From NCBI GenBank assembly GCA_048393055.1, contig DBFJJS010000017.1:22280-86279 (forward strand): 64,000 nt of DNA, read 5' to 3'. The notes under the pieces were generated by a model that made no database searches, was not told where the DNA came from, and saw only the letters and a list, made by a program, of their open reading frames with translations. The translations under genes and the position numbers were made by a program. This DNA is from Faeciplasma sp048393055 (lineage in GTDB: Bacteria; Bacillota; Clostridia; Oscillospirales; Ruminococcaceae). This document shows positions 49,863 to 58,217 of the stretch, piece by piece (position 1 is the stretch's first letter; the number at the start of each line of letters is the position of its first letter).

Positions 49863-51644
49863 TTATTTCTTTCTCGGGTCGTCCACAATGCCGCGCTTGA
49901 CATAGGTGGTGTGCAGAAGGTGATGAGCCTTTTCCGAGCCCGGTTTGCCGAGATATTCGGCATACAGGGCCTTGATGGCGGGGTTCTCGTGGGACTTTCT
50001 TATCGGGGCGTTCTTGTCGATATCGTAAAGAACAGCCGCGCGCTTAGCCCTTATATCCACGGTGTTTCTAACGTATCCGGGCTGCTGCGGCTGACCGCCG
50101 CCGTTTACGCATCCGCCGGGACACGCCATAATCTCAACAAACTGATAATCCGCCTCGCCGCTTTCTATTCTCTTCAAAAGCGTCCTTGCGTTTGAAAGAC
50201 CTGACGCAACCGCAACCTTGATATCCATGCCGGCGACATTGTAGGTCTTTTCCTTGATGCCTGCTGTGCCTCTTACGTCAACAAAATCAACGCTTGGAAG
50301 CTCCTCGCCGGTAAGTGTCTCGACAGCGGTTCTGAGCGCCGCCTCCATAACGCCTCCAGTCGCGCCGAATATAGCGCCCGCACCGGTGTAAATTCCGAGC
50401 GGCTCATCGAACTTTTCGTCGGGAAGGGAAGTAAACTGGATTCCCGCGCGCTCTATCATTCTTCCCAGCTCGCGAGTGGTAAGAGCGATATCAACGTCCG
50501 GAACGCCGTTTGCGTCCTCGTCGTTTCGTCCTATCTCAAACTTCTTAGCGGTGCAGGGCATTACCGATACCACTACGATATCTGCGGGGTCGATACCCTT
50601 CTTCTGAGCGTAGTAGCTCTTTGCAATAGCTCCGAACATCTGCTGCGGAGATTTGCAGCTTGAAAGGTTTTCGGTCAGCTCAGGGAAGTAGTGCTCGCAG
50701 TACTTTACCCATCCTGGCGAGCAGGATGTTATCATGGGGAGCTTTCCGCCGTTTTGTATTCTTTCAATCAGCTCGTTTGCCTCCTCCATTATGGTGAGGT
50801 CTGCGCCGAAGTTGGTGTCGTATACCTGGTCGAAGCCGAGCCTGCGCAGGGCAGCTACCATCTTGCCCTCGGCGTCCGTGCCGATAGGAAGACCGAACAT
50901 CTCGCCCAAAGCCGCTCTTACAGCCGGTGCGGTCTGCACTATAACGTGCTTTGCGGGATCTGCAAGCGCCTCGAACACCTCGGTGGTATTGTCCTTTTCA
51001 GCCAGCGCGCCGGTCGGGCAGACCGCTATGCACTGTCCGCAGGAAACACAGGAGGTGTCCCCGAGTCCCAAATCAAATGGCGAGCCGATATGGCTTGAGA
51101 AGCCTCTTTCGTTAGGACCGATAACTCCTATGCCCTGGGTCTTTTCGCATACCGCCACGCATCTGCGGCAGAGTATGCACTTGTTGTTGTCTCTTATCAT
51201 GTGAGGCGCACTGTCGTCGATTTCGTATTCTATTTTTGCACCGTCAAACCTTCCCTCGTCCTCGACCTTGAGGTCGCGGCAGAGCTTTTGAAGCTCGCAG
51301 TGTCCGCTTCTTACGCAGGAAAGGCACTTTCTGTCGTGAGTAGAAAGAATAAGCTCAAGCGTCTGACGCCTTGCCGCGATTACCTTCGGCGAGTTGGTGT
51401 ATATCTCCATGCCGTTTGAAATCGGATATACGCAGGCGGCAACCATTCTCTTCGGTCCAAGAGCCGGACCTCTCATTTCCGCAACCTCTGAAATGCAGAT
51501 ACGGCACGCGCCGATCTCGTTGATCTCCTTCAAGAAGCAGAGGGTGGGAATCTCAACGCCTGCCATTCTTGAAGCCTCAAGGACAGTTGTGCCCATAGGA
51601 GCTTCAACCGGCATACCGTTTACCTTTATGCTTAACGTATCCAT
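49863..51644 (-). CDS. hydA: [FeFe]-hydrogenase catalytic subunit HydA (NAD-linked multimeric type)
   Basis: A 593-residue H-cluster subunit. In order: a 2Fe-2S ferredoxin domain (C36, C47, C50, C71), a His-Cys3 cluster (H103, C107, C110, C116), two 4Fe-4S clusters (C156/159/162/166 and C199/202/205/209), and the H-cluster domain with L1 TSCSPGW (about 307-312), L2 MPCTAKK (C364) and L3 MACPGGCVNGGG (C508, C512), followed by a small-subunit-like end (RNTVDIRAKR to the C-terminus). L1 reads TSCSP and not the TSCCP of monomeric enzymes, a variant I recall from NAD(P)-linked multimeric hydrogenases. With HydB and HydC nearby it probably forms an electron-bifurcating complex oxidising NADH and ferredoxin to H2. 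It is last in a ten-gene operon. Confidence 0.95.
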   Translation of the reverse strand: MDTLSIKVNGMPVEAPMGTTVLEASRMAGVEIPTLCFLKEINEIGACRICISEVAEMRGPALGPKRMVAACVYPISNGMEIYTNSPKVIAARRQTLELILSTHDRKCLSCVRSGHCELQKLCRDLKVEDEGRFDGAKIEYEIDDSAPHMIRDNNKCILCRRCVAVCEKTQGIGVIGPNERGFSSHIGSPFDLGLGDTSCVSCGQCIAVCPTGALAEKDNTTEVFEALADPAKHVIVQTAPAVRAALGEMFGLPIGTDAEGKMVAALRRLGFDQVYDTNFGADLTIMEEANELIERIQNGGKLPMITSCSPGWVKYCEHYFPELTENLSSCKSPQQMFGAIAKSYYAQKKGIDPADIVVVSVMPCTAKKFEIGRNDEDANGVPDVDIALTTRELGRMIERAGIQFTSLPDEKFDEPLGIYTGAGAIFGATGGVMEAALRTAVETLTGEELPSVDFVDVRGTAGIKEKTYNVAGMDIKVAVASGLSNARTLLKRIESGEADYQFVEIMACPGGCVNGGGQPQQPGYVRNTVDIRAKRAAVLYDIDKNAPIRKSHENPAIKALYAEYLGKPGSEKAHHLLHTTYVKRGIVDDPRKK

Positions 51645-51663
51645 TAATCCTTAACCTCCTATA

Positions 51664-53487
51664 TTACTTCTTGGAAATAGCACTGAACTTACATACGCTC
51701 ATGCACGCTCCGCACTTTACGCACTTTTCGGTGTTTATCTCATATGCTGGCAGCTTCTTGCCGGGAGCTATGTAGTTGGTCTTTGTGATAGCGGATACAG
51801 GGCACTGCCTTGAGCACATGCCGCAGCCGATGCACTTTTCCTTGTCTATGTCGTACTTTACAAGGTGCTTGCAAACGCCGGCGGGGCAGGTCTTATCCAC
51901 AACATGCGCGACATACTCGTCCCTGAAGAACCTTAAGGTTGCCAGAACGGGGTTGGGGGCTGTCTGTCCCAAGCCGCACAGCGAGTTTTCCTTGATGTAG
52001 TAGCAGAGCTTTTCGAGCCTGTCAAGGTCCTCGAGCGTGCCGTTGCCGTTTGTTATCTTGTCGAGTATCTCGAGAAGCCTCTTTGTACCTACACGGCAGG
52101 GGGTGCACTTTCCGCAGGACTCGTCCACAGTGAATTCAAGGAAGAATTTCGCCATATCCACCATACAGTTGTCCTCGTCCATTACTATCATACCGCCCGA
52201 GCCCATCATGCAGCCTATTGCAGTGAGGTTGTCGTAGTCAACAGGCGTGTCGATAAGGCTTGCGGGTATGCAACCGCCGGAAGGACCGCCCGTCTGAGCC
52301 GCCTTGAACTTCTTGCCGTTCGGGATTCCGCCGCCGATGTCCTCAATTATCTCGCGAAGGGTCGTGCCCATCGGTATTTCAACAAGTCCGGTGTGCTTTA
52401 TCTTACCACCGAGAGCGAATACCTTTGTACCCTTTGACTTTTCCGTTCCCATGGAAGCAAACCACTCCGCGCCGTTGAGAATGATCTGGGGGATGTTTGC
52501 AAAGGTCTCAACGTTGTTTTCAACCGTAGGCGACTCGTAAAGACCCTTTACCGCAGGATACGGAGGACGGGGTCTCGGCTCGCCTCTGTTGCCCTCGATG
52601 GAGGTCATGAGCGCGGTTTCCTCGCCGCATACGAACGCGCCTGCGCCTAAGCGTATGTGAAGGTCAAAGTCAAAGCCCGTGCCGAAAATGTCCTTGCCCA
52701 AAAGACCGTATTCCCTTGCCTGATTTATCGCTATCTGAAGCCTCTTAACTGCTATCGGATACTCGGCTCTTACATAAACATAGCCCTGAGTCGCGCCGAT
52801 GGCGTAGCCTGCTATTGCCATAGCCTCGATAACGCTGTGCGGGTCGCCCTCGAGAACGGAGCGGTCCATAAACGCGCCCGGGTCGCCCTCGTCGGCGTTG
52901 CAGACGACGTATTTCTGCGGAGCTTTATTAGGCGCGCACAAAGCCCACTTTCTGCCGGTGGGGAAGCCTCCTCCGCCTCTGCCTCTTAAGCCGGAATCGG
53001 TTACGCACTTGATGACGTCCTCGGGGGTCATTTCGGTGAGCACCTTTCCCAAAGCTGCGTAGCCGTCCATAGCGATATACTCGTCGATATTTTCGGGGTC
53101 GATAACTCCGCAGTTTCTAAGAACTACACGGTGCTGAGACTTGTAGAATGCGGTGTCGCCCAGCGAAACGTTTCCTACCACCTCGTCTGCAACCTCCTTG
53201 CCGGTGTCAGTGTAGGCAAGGCGCGTGACTACTCTTCCCTTAAGAAGGTGCTCGGTCACGATTTCCTCGACGTCCTCGGGCTGCACGCGGCTGTAGAAGG
53301 TTCCGTCAGGGTAGACGATGACAACGGGTCCCAGGGCGCAGAGACCGAAGCAGCCTGTTTGGACAAGCTTGATCTCGTCCTCAAGACCGTTTTTCGCTAT
53401 GCTTTCTGTGAAAGCGGTCTGAATCGCCTTACTGCCCGAGGAGGTACAACCTGTGCCGCCGCAAATAAGTACATGTGCACGAATCAT
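51664..53487 (-). CDS. hydB: Hydrogenase subunit HydB, NuoF-like flavoprotein
   Basis: A 607-residue NADH-binding subunit. The N-terminal ~110 residues are a thioredoxin-like 2Fe-2S region (GGTGCTSSG, TGCFGLCALGPVV). The FMN/NADH domain has GLRGRGGGGFPTGRKWAL and CNADEGDPGAFMDR, followed by an SLBB-type segment and the 4Fe-4S binding SCGKCTPCRVGTKRL. A two-cluster ferredoxin domain ends the protein (KCIGCGMCSRQCP, KCVKCGACMSVCK). This domain order is that of HydB/HndC of multimeric hydrogenases and not of respiratory NuoF, which lacks the terminal ferredoxin. FMN is the expected bifurcation site. It lies 19 bases upstream of hydA. Confidence 0.95.
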   Translation of the reverse strand: MIRAHVLICGGTGCTSSGSKAIQTAFTESIAKNGLEDEIKLVQTGCFGLCALGPVVIVYPDGTFYSRVQPEDVEEIVTEHLLKGRVVTRLAYTDTGKEVADEVVGNVSLGDTAFYKSQHRVVLRNCGVIDPENIDEYIAMDGYAALGKVLTEMTPEDVIKCVTDSGLRGRGGGGFPTGRKWALCAPNKAPQKYVVCNADEGDPGAFMDRSVLEGDPHSVIEAMAIAGYAIGATQGYVYVRAEYPIAVKRLQIAINQAREYGLLGKDIFGTGFDFDLHIRLGAGAFVCGEETALMTSIEGNRGEPRPRPPYPAVKGLYESPTVENNVETFANIPQIILNGAEWFASMGTEKSKGTKVFALGGKIKHTGLVEIPMGTTLREIIEDIGGGIPNGKKFKAAQTGGPSGGCIPASLIDTPVDYDNLTAIGCMMGSGGMIVMDEDNCMVDMAKFFLEFTVDESCGKCTPCRVGTKRLLEILDKITNGNGTLEDLDRLEKLCYYIKENSLCGLGQTAPNPVLATLRFFRDEYVAHVVDKTCPAGVCKHLVKYDIDKEKCIGCGMCSRQCPVSAITKTNYIAPGKKLPAYEINTEKCVKCGACMSVCKFSAISKK

Positions 53488-53510
53488 AATTGTATTATTC
53501 CTTTCTTGGC

Positions 53511-53882
53511 TTAATCGTTATTAGCTGTAATAGTATATTCGGAGATGACCTTGCCGCCCTTGAGATGCTCCTCAACGACGTGTTTTGCCTTTTCGGGTGT
53601 CATCTTTACATATGTGACCTTGTCCTTTCCTGCTTCAAAGACCTCCACTACCGGCTCGAACTGGCATATGCCTATGCAGCCGGTCTGCGTTACGGAAACC
53701 TTGTCGCTCAGCCCTGCCTTTGACACCTCCTCGACAAAGGTGTTAAGCACAGGACGCGCGCCAGCAGCAATTCCGCAGGTCGCCATTCCGACTACCACGC
53801 GGACGTTGGACGTGCCCTCTCTAAGGACTACCTTGTCCTTCATCTTGTCCTTGATAGCCTGTAATTCTGCTAATGACTTCAT
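53511..53882 (-). CDS. Thioredoxin-like 2Fe-2S ferredoxin, HndB-like
   Basis: A 123-residue thioredoxin-fold 2Fe-2S protein. The ligand pattern is GMATCGIAAGAR (Cys) with TGCIGICQFEPVVEV (two Cys), comparable to HndB of Desulfovibrio and to HydB/NuoE N-terminal domains. It begins with a helix (MKSLAELQAIKDKMKDKVVLREG). It probably mediates electron transfer within, or docking to, the hydrogenase complex. It sits between a GHKL ATPase gene (15 bases upstream) and hydB (23 bases downstream). Confidence 0.88.
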   Translation of the reverse strand: MKSLAELQAIKDKMKDKVVLREGTSNVRVVVGMATCGIAAGARPVLNTFVEEVSKAGLSDKVSVTQTGCIGICQFEPVVEVFEAGKDKVTYVKMTPEKAKHVVEEHLKGGKVISEYTITANND

Positions 53883-53897
53883 AGCTTTTGTTCCTTT

Positions 53898-54473
53898 CTA
53901 ATTAATATTGTTGGTACTGTTTTGATTTTCGGCGTACTGTTCATGCATATAGTCTCTAATCCAGCTTATGACCTCGTAGCTGCACAGGGGGATATCCTCC
54001 ATCACTGCCCGTATCTGGGCAGTTTCGAGCTCGCACAAAACCCTGCCGCAAAAAGTATGTTTAAAGAGAAAATCACTGTCGGGGTGTCCCTGTATCAGGG
54101 TGACGATGCTTTCCGCAACGTCGCCAAGGGGGACGAAGTCTATGTGATTTGTGTAAAACAGCGCGGTGACGGTCGTCCCGTGGCTGTCCGGAAAATTATG
54201 CTCCCATCTTGACTCCACACTCATGCTTCCGCCCGTCATCTCGGCCTCCATTTTCAAAAGAGGCAGCCCCATCCCCACCTTTCTGGTGGTTCTCGTGGTA
54301 TAAAACGGGTCGGTGACGGTTTTAAGGGTTTCTTCGCTCATCCCGCAGCCGTTGTCCCTTATTGTAAGAGTGAGGGTGCCGTCCGTCTCATCGATGTAAA
54401 TCTCCGTGAGGGCAGCTCCCGCCTTCACTGAATTTTCCGCAATGTCCAAAATGTTAAGCGATAGTTCCTTCAT
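53898..54473 (-). CDS. GHKL-type ATP-binding protein in the hydrogenase operon
   Basis: A 191-residue protein with a histidine-kinase-type ATPase domain but no phospho-acceptor histidine domain. The N-box is LNILDIAENSVKAGA, G1 is IRDNGCGM, and G2-like RKVGMGLPLL is followed by GTTVTALF. A C-terminal ~75-residue part (DFVPLGDVAESIVTLIQGHPDSDFLF...) has no known family and is rich in acidic residues. It probably phosphorylates or binds a partner under control of ATP or redox, perhaps with the DRTGG or PHP proteins of the operon. It starts three bases after the PHP gene. Confidence 0.82.
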   Translation of the reverse strand: MKELSLNILDIAENSVKAGAALTEIYIDETDGTLTLTIRDNGCGMSEETLKTVTDPFYTTRTTRKVGMGLPLLKMEAEMTGGSMSVESRWEHNFPDSHGTTVTALFYTNHIDFVPLGDVAESIVTLIQGHPDSDFLFKHTFCGRVLCELETAQIRAVMEDIPLCSYEVISWIRDYMHEQYAENQNSTNNIN

Positions 54474-54476
54474 AAG

Positions 54477-55202
54477 CTACCTCAGATACTCAAACAGCCT
54501 TTTTCTTACCAGAGCGCCCGAATACGGTTCGTCGTCCAGCTCAAAAAACTCGCGCTTTTCCTTAATGTCCCAAAGATAATGCGCGTCCGAGCTCACTATT
54601 ACCTTTTTGTCCTGAAGCCTATGCCGCAAAATCAGCTCATGGACGTTCGCGGGGTCGTTAAACTCTATGCAGCCGAATTTCGGCGTTTCCGGGAAAAAAC
54701 CAAGCACTGCAAGAATCCCGTTCGCCTCCCTGTCGATGTGCGCGGGATAGCATATCCCGCCGAACGAGTCCGCAAGCCGCGCCGCCTCCTCGATAGTTAT
54801 TTCGGTGGCGTTGAGAAGGAGGTTATCCTCATGACCGATAACCTCGTCGTTTTCGCCGCAAATAATCTGTTCGCCGAAAATATCGGGGCGGTTTTTTATA
54901 AGGACTCTTTTCTTTTGAACGGCGCGGTCAAACTCCATCGCACACTCAAGCTCTTCAAACAGGCATATGGCGTGCACGTCCTCCGCGGTGGTAAGCTCCA
55001 TGCCCGCTATCGGGATTATTCCGTTCGCCTTTGCCGCCTTGAAAAACGCGGGGCAGTTTTTAGACGTGTTGTGATCCGTCAGGGCCATGATGTTAAGCCC
55101 GTTCAAAACCCCCATCCCGGCGATGTTCGCAGGAGTGCAGTCGTTGTCCGCGCAGGGAGAAAGACAGGAATGTATATGCAGGTCGTAGTAGTATCTGTTC
55201 AT
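54477..55202 (-). CDS. PHP-domain phosphoesterase in the hydrogenase operon
   Basis: A 241-residue PHP-fold metallohydrolase. Metal motifs are DLHIHSCLSPCADNDCTP at the start (H-x-H), ALTDHNTSKN, a middle EVHAICLF-like DVHAICLF, CYPAHIDRE and VSSDAHYLWDI near the end. PHP proteins hydrolyse phosphate esters or nucleoside phosphates, and the substrate here is unknown. The ATG at 55202 overlaps the stop of the upstream DRTGG gene as ATGA. An earlier ATG 21 bases upstream is less likely. Confidence 0.87.
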   Translation of the reverse strand: MNRYYYDLHIHSCLSPCADNDCTPANIAGMGVLNGLNIMALTDHNTSKNCPAFFKAAKANGIIPIAGMELTTAEDVHAICLFEELECAMEFDRAVQKKRVLIKNRPDIFGEQIICGENDEVIGHEDNLLLNATEITIEEAARLADSFGGICYPAHIDREANGILAVLGFFPETPKFGCIEFNDPANVHELILRHRLQDKKVIVSSDAHYLWDIKEKREFFELDDEPYSGALVRKRLFEYLR

Positions 55203-55525
55203 AGCGTCCGGCTTAAAACACAAGCGATTTCATACGCTCCAAGCCCGCTTGAAAGGATGTTTACGCCTTTTGCCTGCGCGGTCGCCACGACGTCGGGCGC
55301 AAGCTCCACGTTTTCCGCAAGGATTATGCACGCGGTGTCCGCAAGCGACGCTACAGCAACTATATTTATGTTGGACATTATGGTTATCCACGCGCTGCCG
55401 GCTTTTGCCCTGCCCATAACCCAGCTTAAAAGGTCGCCTATGTACACGCCGGTTATTTCGCGATCTCCATCCGGAAGCGAAACAGCTTTAAAGGCGTCGT
55501 TTTTTAAAAGCTCGTTTACCGTCAT
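55199..55525 (-). CDS. DRTGG-domain protein 2
   Basis: A 108-residue single DRTGG-like domain. The N-terminal helix MTVNELLKNDAF is followed by the hallmark REITGVYIGDLLSWVMGRAKAGSAWITIMSNINIVAVASLADTACIILAENVELA and the C-terminal helix. The DRTGG domain occurs in phosphotransacetylase N-terminal regions and HPr kinases and is thought to bind ligands. It is coupled by ATGA overlaps on both sides. It is shorter than the partner at 57243, with which it could dimerise. Confidence 0.8.
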   Translation of the reverse strand: MTVNELLKNDAFKAVSLPDGDREITGVYIGDLLSWVMGRAKAGSAWITIMSNINIVAVASLADTACIILAENVELAPDVVATAQAKGVNILSSGLGAYEIACVLSRTL

Positions 55526-56811
55526 GGCTCGTTCTCCTTTTCAGCACCGTACAAAAGCCCTTCAAGCTGTTTGTTTCTTATCAGCACGCAGCTTGAAATA
55601 TCCGCGTTTCCCTTTACGACGTCCTCCGCAAATGCGCGGCAGGTCGGCGCTCCGCAGGAGCCGCAGTCAATTCCGGGAAGCTCGTTTTTAAGATTCTGAA
55701 TGTCTGCCATCATCCTGAGCGACTGGGCGATATTGTCCGAAAGGCGCGATATCGGACGGTATTCCGGAAGCTCGTCAAACAGGTAATAGTCGGGGATATA
55801 GTTATCCGACTTTGAAAGCTGGTTTCTCGACACCGGAAGATACCTTCTTATCCTTTGAAGCCTCGCCTTTGCGATAAACGGGTTCTGTATCGTCAGCACT
55901 CCGCCGACGCAGCCGCCCGTGCAGGCGTTCAGCTCGATAAATTCAAGGGAAGGGATGTTTCCGTTTTCTATCTGGTCGAGGACCTTTATCACGTTGTCTA
56001 TTCCGTCCGCGGCAAGATAGCTGTCGTTTAAAAGCGCAGTTGCCTCTCCTCCTGTGGACGCCCAGCCTATTCCTATCATTCCCGACTGGCACAGCGGGAT
56101 TTCGGCGGGATCATGCGTCATTTTGCCTATGAGCAAAAAGTAAAGATCGCTTATCGACACCACCACGTCCACCGCGCTCTTGTAGTCCGCAAACCCGTTT
56201 TTAACGTAGCTCGACTTGGCGGGACAGGGGGAAATAAAGCACACGCCTATCTCCTCGTCCTTAAGCTCGGGATGACTTTCTTTGGCTCTTTTCCTTGCAA
56301 GCTGAGCCGCGACCTCCATTGGAGGCAGTATGTGAATGATATTGTCGTTTAAAGAGGGGAATCTCAGCCCTATAAGCCTTAAAATAACCGGGCATGCAGA
56401 GCTTATCGCGGGCTTTTTTACCCCCGGGGTTTTGAGATAACGCCTTGTGTAAGCGGAAACAAGCTCCGCAGCCGCAGAGACCTCAAAGACGTCGTCAAAC
56501 CCTATTTTGTACAGACCGTCGAGCACGCAGTCCACGTCGTCAAGATTGTCGAACTGGCCGTAAAGAGTGGGGGCGGGAAGCGCTATCTTCCATTTGAATT
56601 TGTCCATGGCGTCAAGCTTTGAACATACTGCCTTTTTAGCCTTGTGTGGACAAACTCTGATACATTCCCCGCAGTCAATACACCTTTCCTGGTTGATGAC
56701 GGCGCGGTTGCCCTTTATTCGTATTGCCTCGGTGGGGCAATGCTTAAGACATGTTGTGCAGCCGGTGCATTTTTCAGCATCAAGGCAAACCGAATGTTCA
56801 TACTTGTTCAT
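55522..56811 (-). CDS. HydS-like (sensory type) [FeFe]-hydrogenase homologue with C-terminal Fe-S domain
   Basis: A 429-residue protein. A two-cluster ferredoxin domain (C15/18/21/25 and C44/47/50/54) is followed by an H-cluster domain in which all four likely 4Fe-4S ligands remain: C140 (SSACP), C196 (SPCPAK), C297 and C301 (NACTGGCVGG). In the canonical TSCCP motif the first Cys, the proton-relay residue, is Ala139 here, as described for sensory group C enzymes. The C-terminal segment DCGSCGAPTCRAF...C (C383, C386, C391, C408) is an RnfB-type Fe-S motif. I see no PAS domain or kinase. It probably senses H2 or redox state and signals to the ATPases and DRTGG proteins around it. Confidence 0.85.
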   Translation of the reverse strand: MNKYEHSVCLDAEKCTGCTTCLKHCPTEAIRIKGNRAVINQERCIDCGECIRVCPHKAKKAVCSKLDAMDKFKWKIALPAPTLYGQFDNLDDVDCVLDGLYKIGFDDVFEVSAAAELVSAYTRRYLKTPGVKKPAISSACPVILRLIGLRFPSLNDNIIHILPPMEVAAQLARKRAKESHPELKDEEIGVCFISPCPAKSSYVKNGFADYKSAVDVVVSISDLYFLLIGKMTHDPAEIPLCQSGMIGIGWASTGGEATALLNDSYLAADGIDNVIKVLDQIENGNIPSLEFIELNACTGGCVGGVLTIQNPFIAKARLQRIRRYLPVSRNQLSKSDNYIPDYYLFDELPEYRPISRLSDNIAQSLRMMADIQNLKNELPGIDCGSCGAPTCRAFAEDVVKGNADISSCVLIRNKQLEGLLYGAEKENEP

Positions 56812-56820
56812 AGTGCCACC

Positions 56821-57243
56821 TTACAGGTTGACTATCATTTTCACCGTAGTCCCCACCCCGACAGTGGAATCGATGACCATGTTGTCGGTATACCGCTTCA
56901 TGTTCGGAAGCCCCATTCCCGCGCCGAAGCCGAGGGAACGGATATTGTCCGGAGCGGTGGAATACCCCTCCTGCATCGCAAGGGAGATATCCTTTATTCC
57001 CGGACCGTGATCGGTCAAAACGATAGAAACCGCGTTCTCTGTCACCGTGACGTCGGCTTCTCCGCCTCCGGCATGGATGACCATGTTTATTTCGCCCTCA
57101 TACATGGCGATAGATACTCTTCTGATAATATCAGGGCTTATGCCAAGCTGCCGAAGGTTCTTTTTTACCTGTACCGAAGCCTGACCGGCAGAGGTGAAAT
57201 CCGTCCCGTCGACGTCAAAATGAAATGTAAGCGCGTTGTCCAT
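56821..57243 (-). CDS. RsbW/SpoIIAB-like GHKL ATP-binding protein
   Basis: A 140-residue anti-sigma-factor-type ATPase. The N-box is MYEGEINMVIHA, G1 is LTDHGPGI, and the lid region GFGAGMGLPNMKRYTD is followed by GVGTTVKMIV. The size and motif set match RsbW/RsbT-like serine kinases, which act in partner-switching with STAS proteins or sigma factors, but no STAS antagonist or sigma factor is encoded here. It could phosphorylate a partner in the operon. It overlaps the DRTGG gene at 57243 by one base and the HydS-like gene starts 9 bases downstream. Confidence 0.85.
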   Translation of the reverse strand: MDNALTFHFDVDGTDFTSAGQASVQVKKNLRQLGISPDIIRRVSIAMYEGEINMVIHAGGGEADVTVTENAVSIVLTDHGPGIKDISLAMQEGYSTAPDNIRSLGFGAGMGLPNMKRYTDNMVIDSTVGVGTTVKMIVNL

Positions 57244-57593
57244 TATTTAGCGTCATCCGCCCGAAGACCGTTGGTGTACAGTATTCCGCAGGCTTCATAC
57301 ATACGCTTGCCGGTAGCTAAAATCACAATAGAGCTTTCATTTGCAAGTCGTATCATCTCTTGGTTCGGCATTTTCGACCGAACAAATACTATACAGCGCA
57401 TATCCATCATTTCGGCAGTCCTGATGACCTGTGGGTTTACAAGTCCGGTAAGAAGTACAGCCTGATCTTTTACATACGCGAGAACATCGCTCATCATGTC
57501 GCTTCCGCAGGCGGAGTAAACGTGAGAGTCGAGCTTATCCTCGCCGCATATTACCTTGGCGTCAAGCAGTTCCTTAATCTGAGCAATCTTCAT
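57243..57593 (-). CDS. DRTGG-domain protein 1
   Basis: A 116-residue single DRTGG-like domain: KIAQIKELLDAKVICGEDKLDSHVYSACGSDMMSDVLAYVKDQAVLLTGLVNPQVIRTAEMMDMRCIVFV carries the pattern. The start at 57593 is supported by GGAGGAAG nine bases upstream, and an earlier ATG 18 bases upstream lacks a site. It is the second gene of the operon, 33 bases after hydC. The pair of DRTGG proteins bracketing the HydS-like protein and its ATPase suggests a two-part sensor. Function unknown. Confidence 0.85.
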   Translation of the reverse strand: MKIAQIKELLDAKVICGEDKLDSHVYSACGSDMMSDVLAYVKDQAVLLTGLVNPQVIRTAEMMDMRCIVFVRSKMPNQEMIRLANESSIVILATGKRMYEACGILYTNGLRADDAK

Positions 57594-57626
57594 CAGCGTG
57601 CTTCCTCCCAAGTATGTATCGGAATA

Positions 57627-58124
57627 TTAAAAGCCGTATTTTGCCAGTATCCCGTCAATATCGTCGACGGTGAGACGTCCGTAAACGTCGTCGTTTACTG
57701 TCAGTACCGGAGCAAGTCCGCATGCGCCTATGCAGCGGCAGGCGGTAAGGGAAAATCGTCCGTCAGGCGTACATTCGTCGCCGCCTATTCCAAGTTTTTC
57801 ACACAGCTTGTTGAAGATGTCGCCCGAGCCCTTGACGTAGCAGGCAGTTCCTAAGCACACTGAAATGTTGTACTCTCCCTTTGGAACAAGGGTAAACTGA
57901 GCGTAGAAAGTAGCCACTCCGTAAACCTTTTCCATCGGAATCTCCAGTTCACGGGCAATAAGCGACTGGACCTCGATAGGAAGATAGCCGTAAATGCCCT
58001 GCGCCTTCTGCATGATAGGCATAAGGCAGCCGCGTTCATTCTTGTTTTCCTGAATAAACTGCATCAGCTCTGCTTCCTGCTCGGGGGTAGTTTTAAAGGG
58101 AATTGATGTAATTTTGTTGCCCAT
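57627..58124 (-). CDS. hydC: Hydrogenase subunit HydC, NuoE-like
   Basis: A 165-residue NuoE-like subunit with a helical N-terminal bundle and a thioredoxin-like 2Fe-2S domain. Cluster ligands are SVCLGTACYVKG (two Cys) and TACRCIGACGLAPV (two Cys). NuoE/HydC subunits connect the NADH flavoprotein to the Fe-S chain. It is the first gene of the operon, and the promoter and leader hairpins lie upstream. A GGAGG site stands before the ATG. Its distance from hydB and hydA (over 3 kb, with seven genes between) is unusual and suggests insertion of the regulatory genes between the subunits. Confidence 0.93.
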   Translation of the reverse strand: MGNKITSIPFKTTPEQEAELMQFIQENKNERGCLMPIMQKAQGIYGYLPIEVQSLIARELEIPMEKVYGVATFYAQFTLVPKGEYNISVCLGTACYVKGSGDIFNKLCEKLGIGGDECTPDGRFSLTACRCIGACGLAPVLTVNDDVYGRLTVDDIDGILAKYGF

Positions 58125-58159
58125 TATTTAACCTCCTTGAGTAATAGAAATGCCGGTCG

Positions 58160-58201
58160 TCAGGGGTATGCCATTCCCCTGAGCTATGCCAATAAGGCAT
58201 A
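58160..58201 (-). promoter_or_regulatory. Two hairpins in the hydC leader
   Basis: TCAGGGG (58160-58166) pairs with CCCCTGA (58176-58182). Next to it TATGCC (58185-58190) pairs with GGCATA (58196-58201) with a five-base loop. TATGCC also occurs inside the first loop (58168-58173), so an alternative pairing with the GGCATA arm is possible. No T run follows, so they are not simple terminators. Confidence 0.65.
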
Positions 58202-58217
58202 CCAACACGTATATAAA

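Noticed and set aside
54579..55691. Open frame of 370 codons on the plus strand across the PHP and DRTGG genes
   Set aside because: It is antisense to three tightly coupled minus-strand genes with recognised domains, and has no ribosome site.
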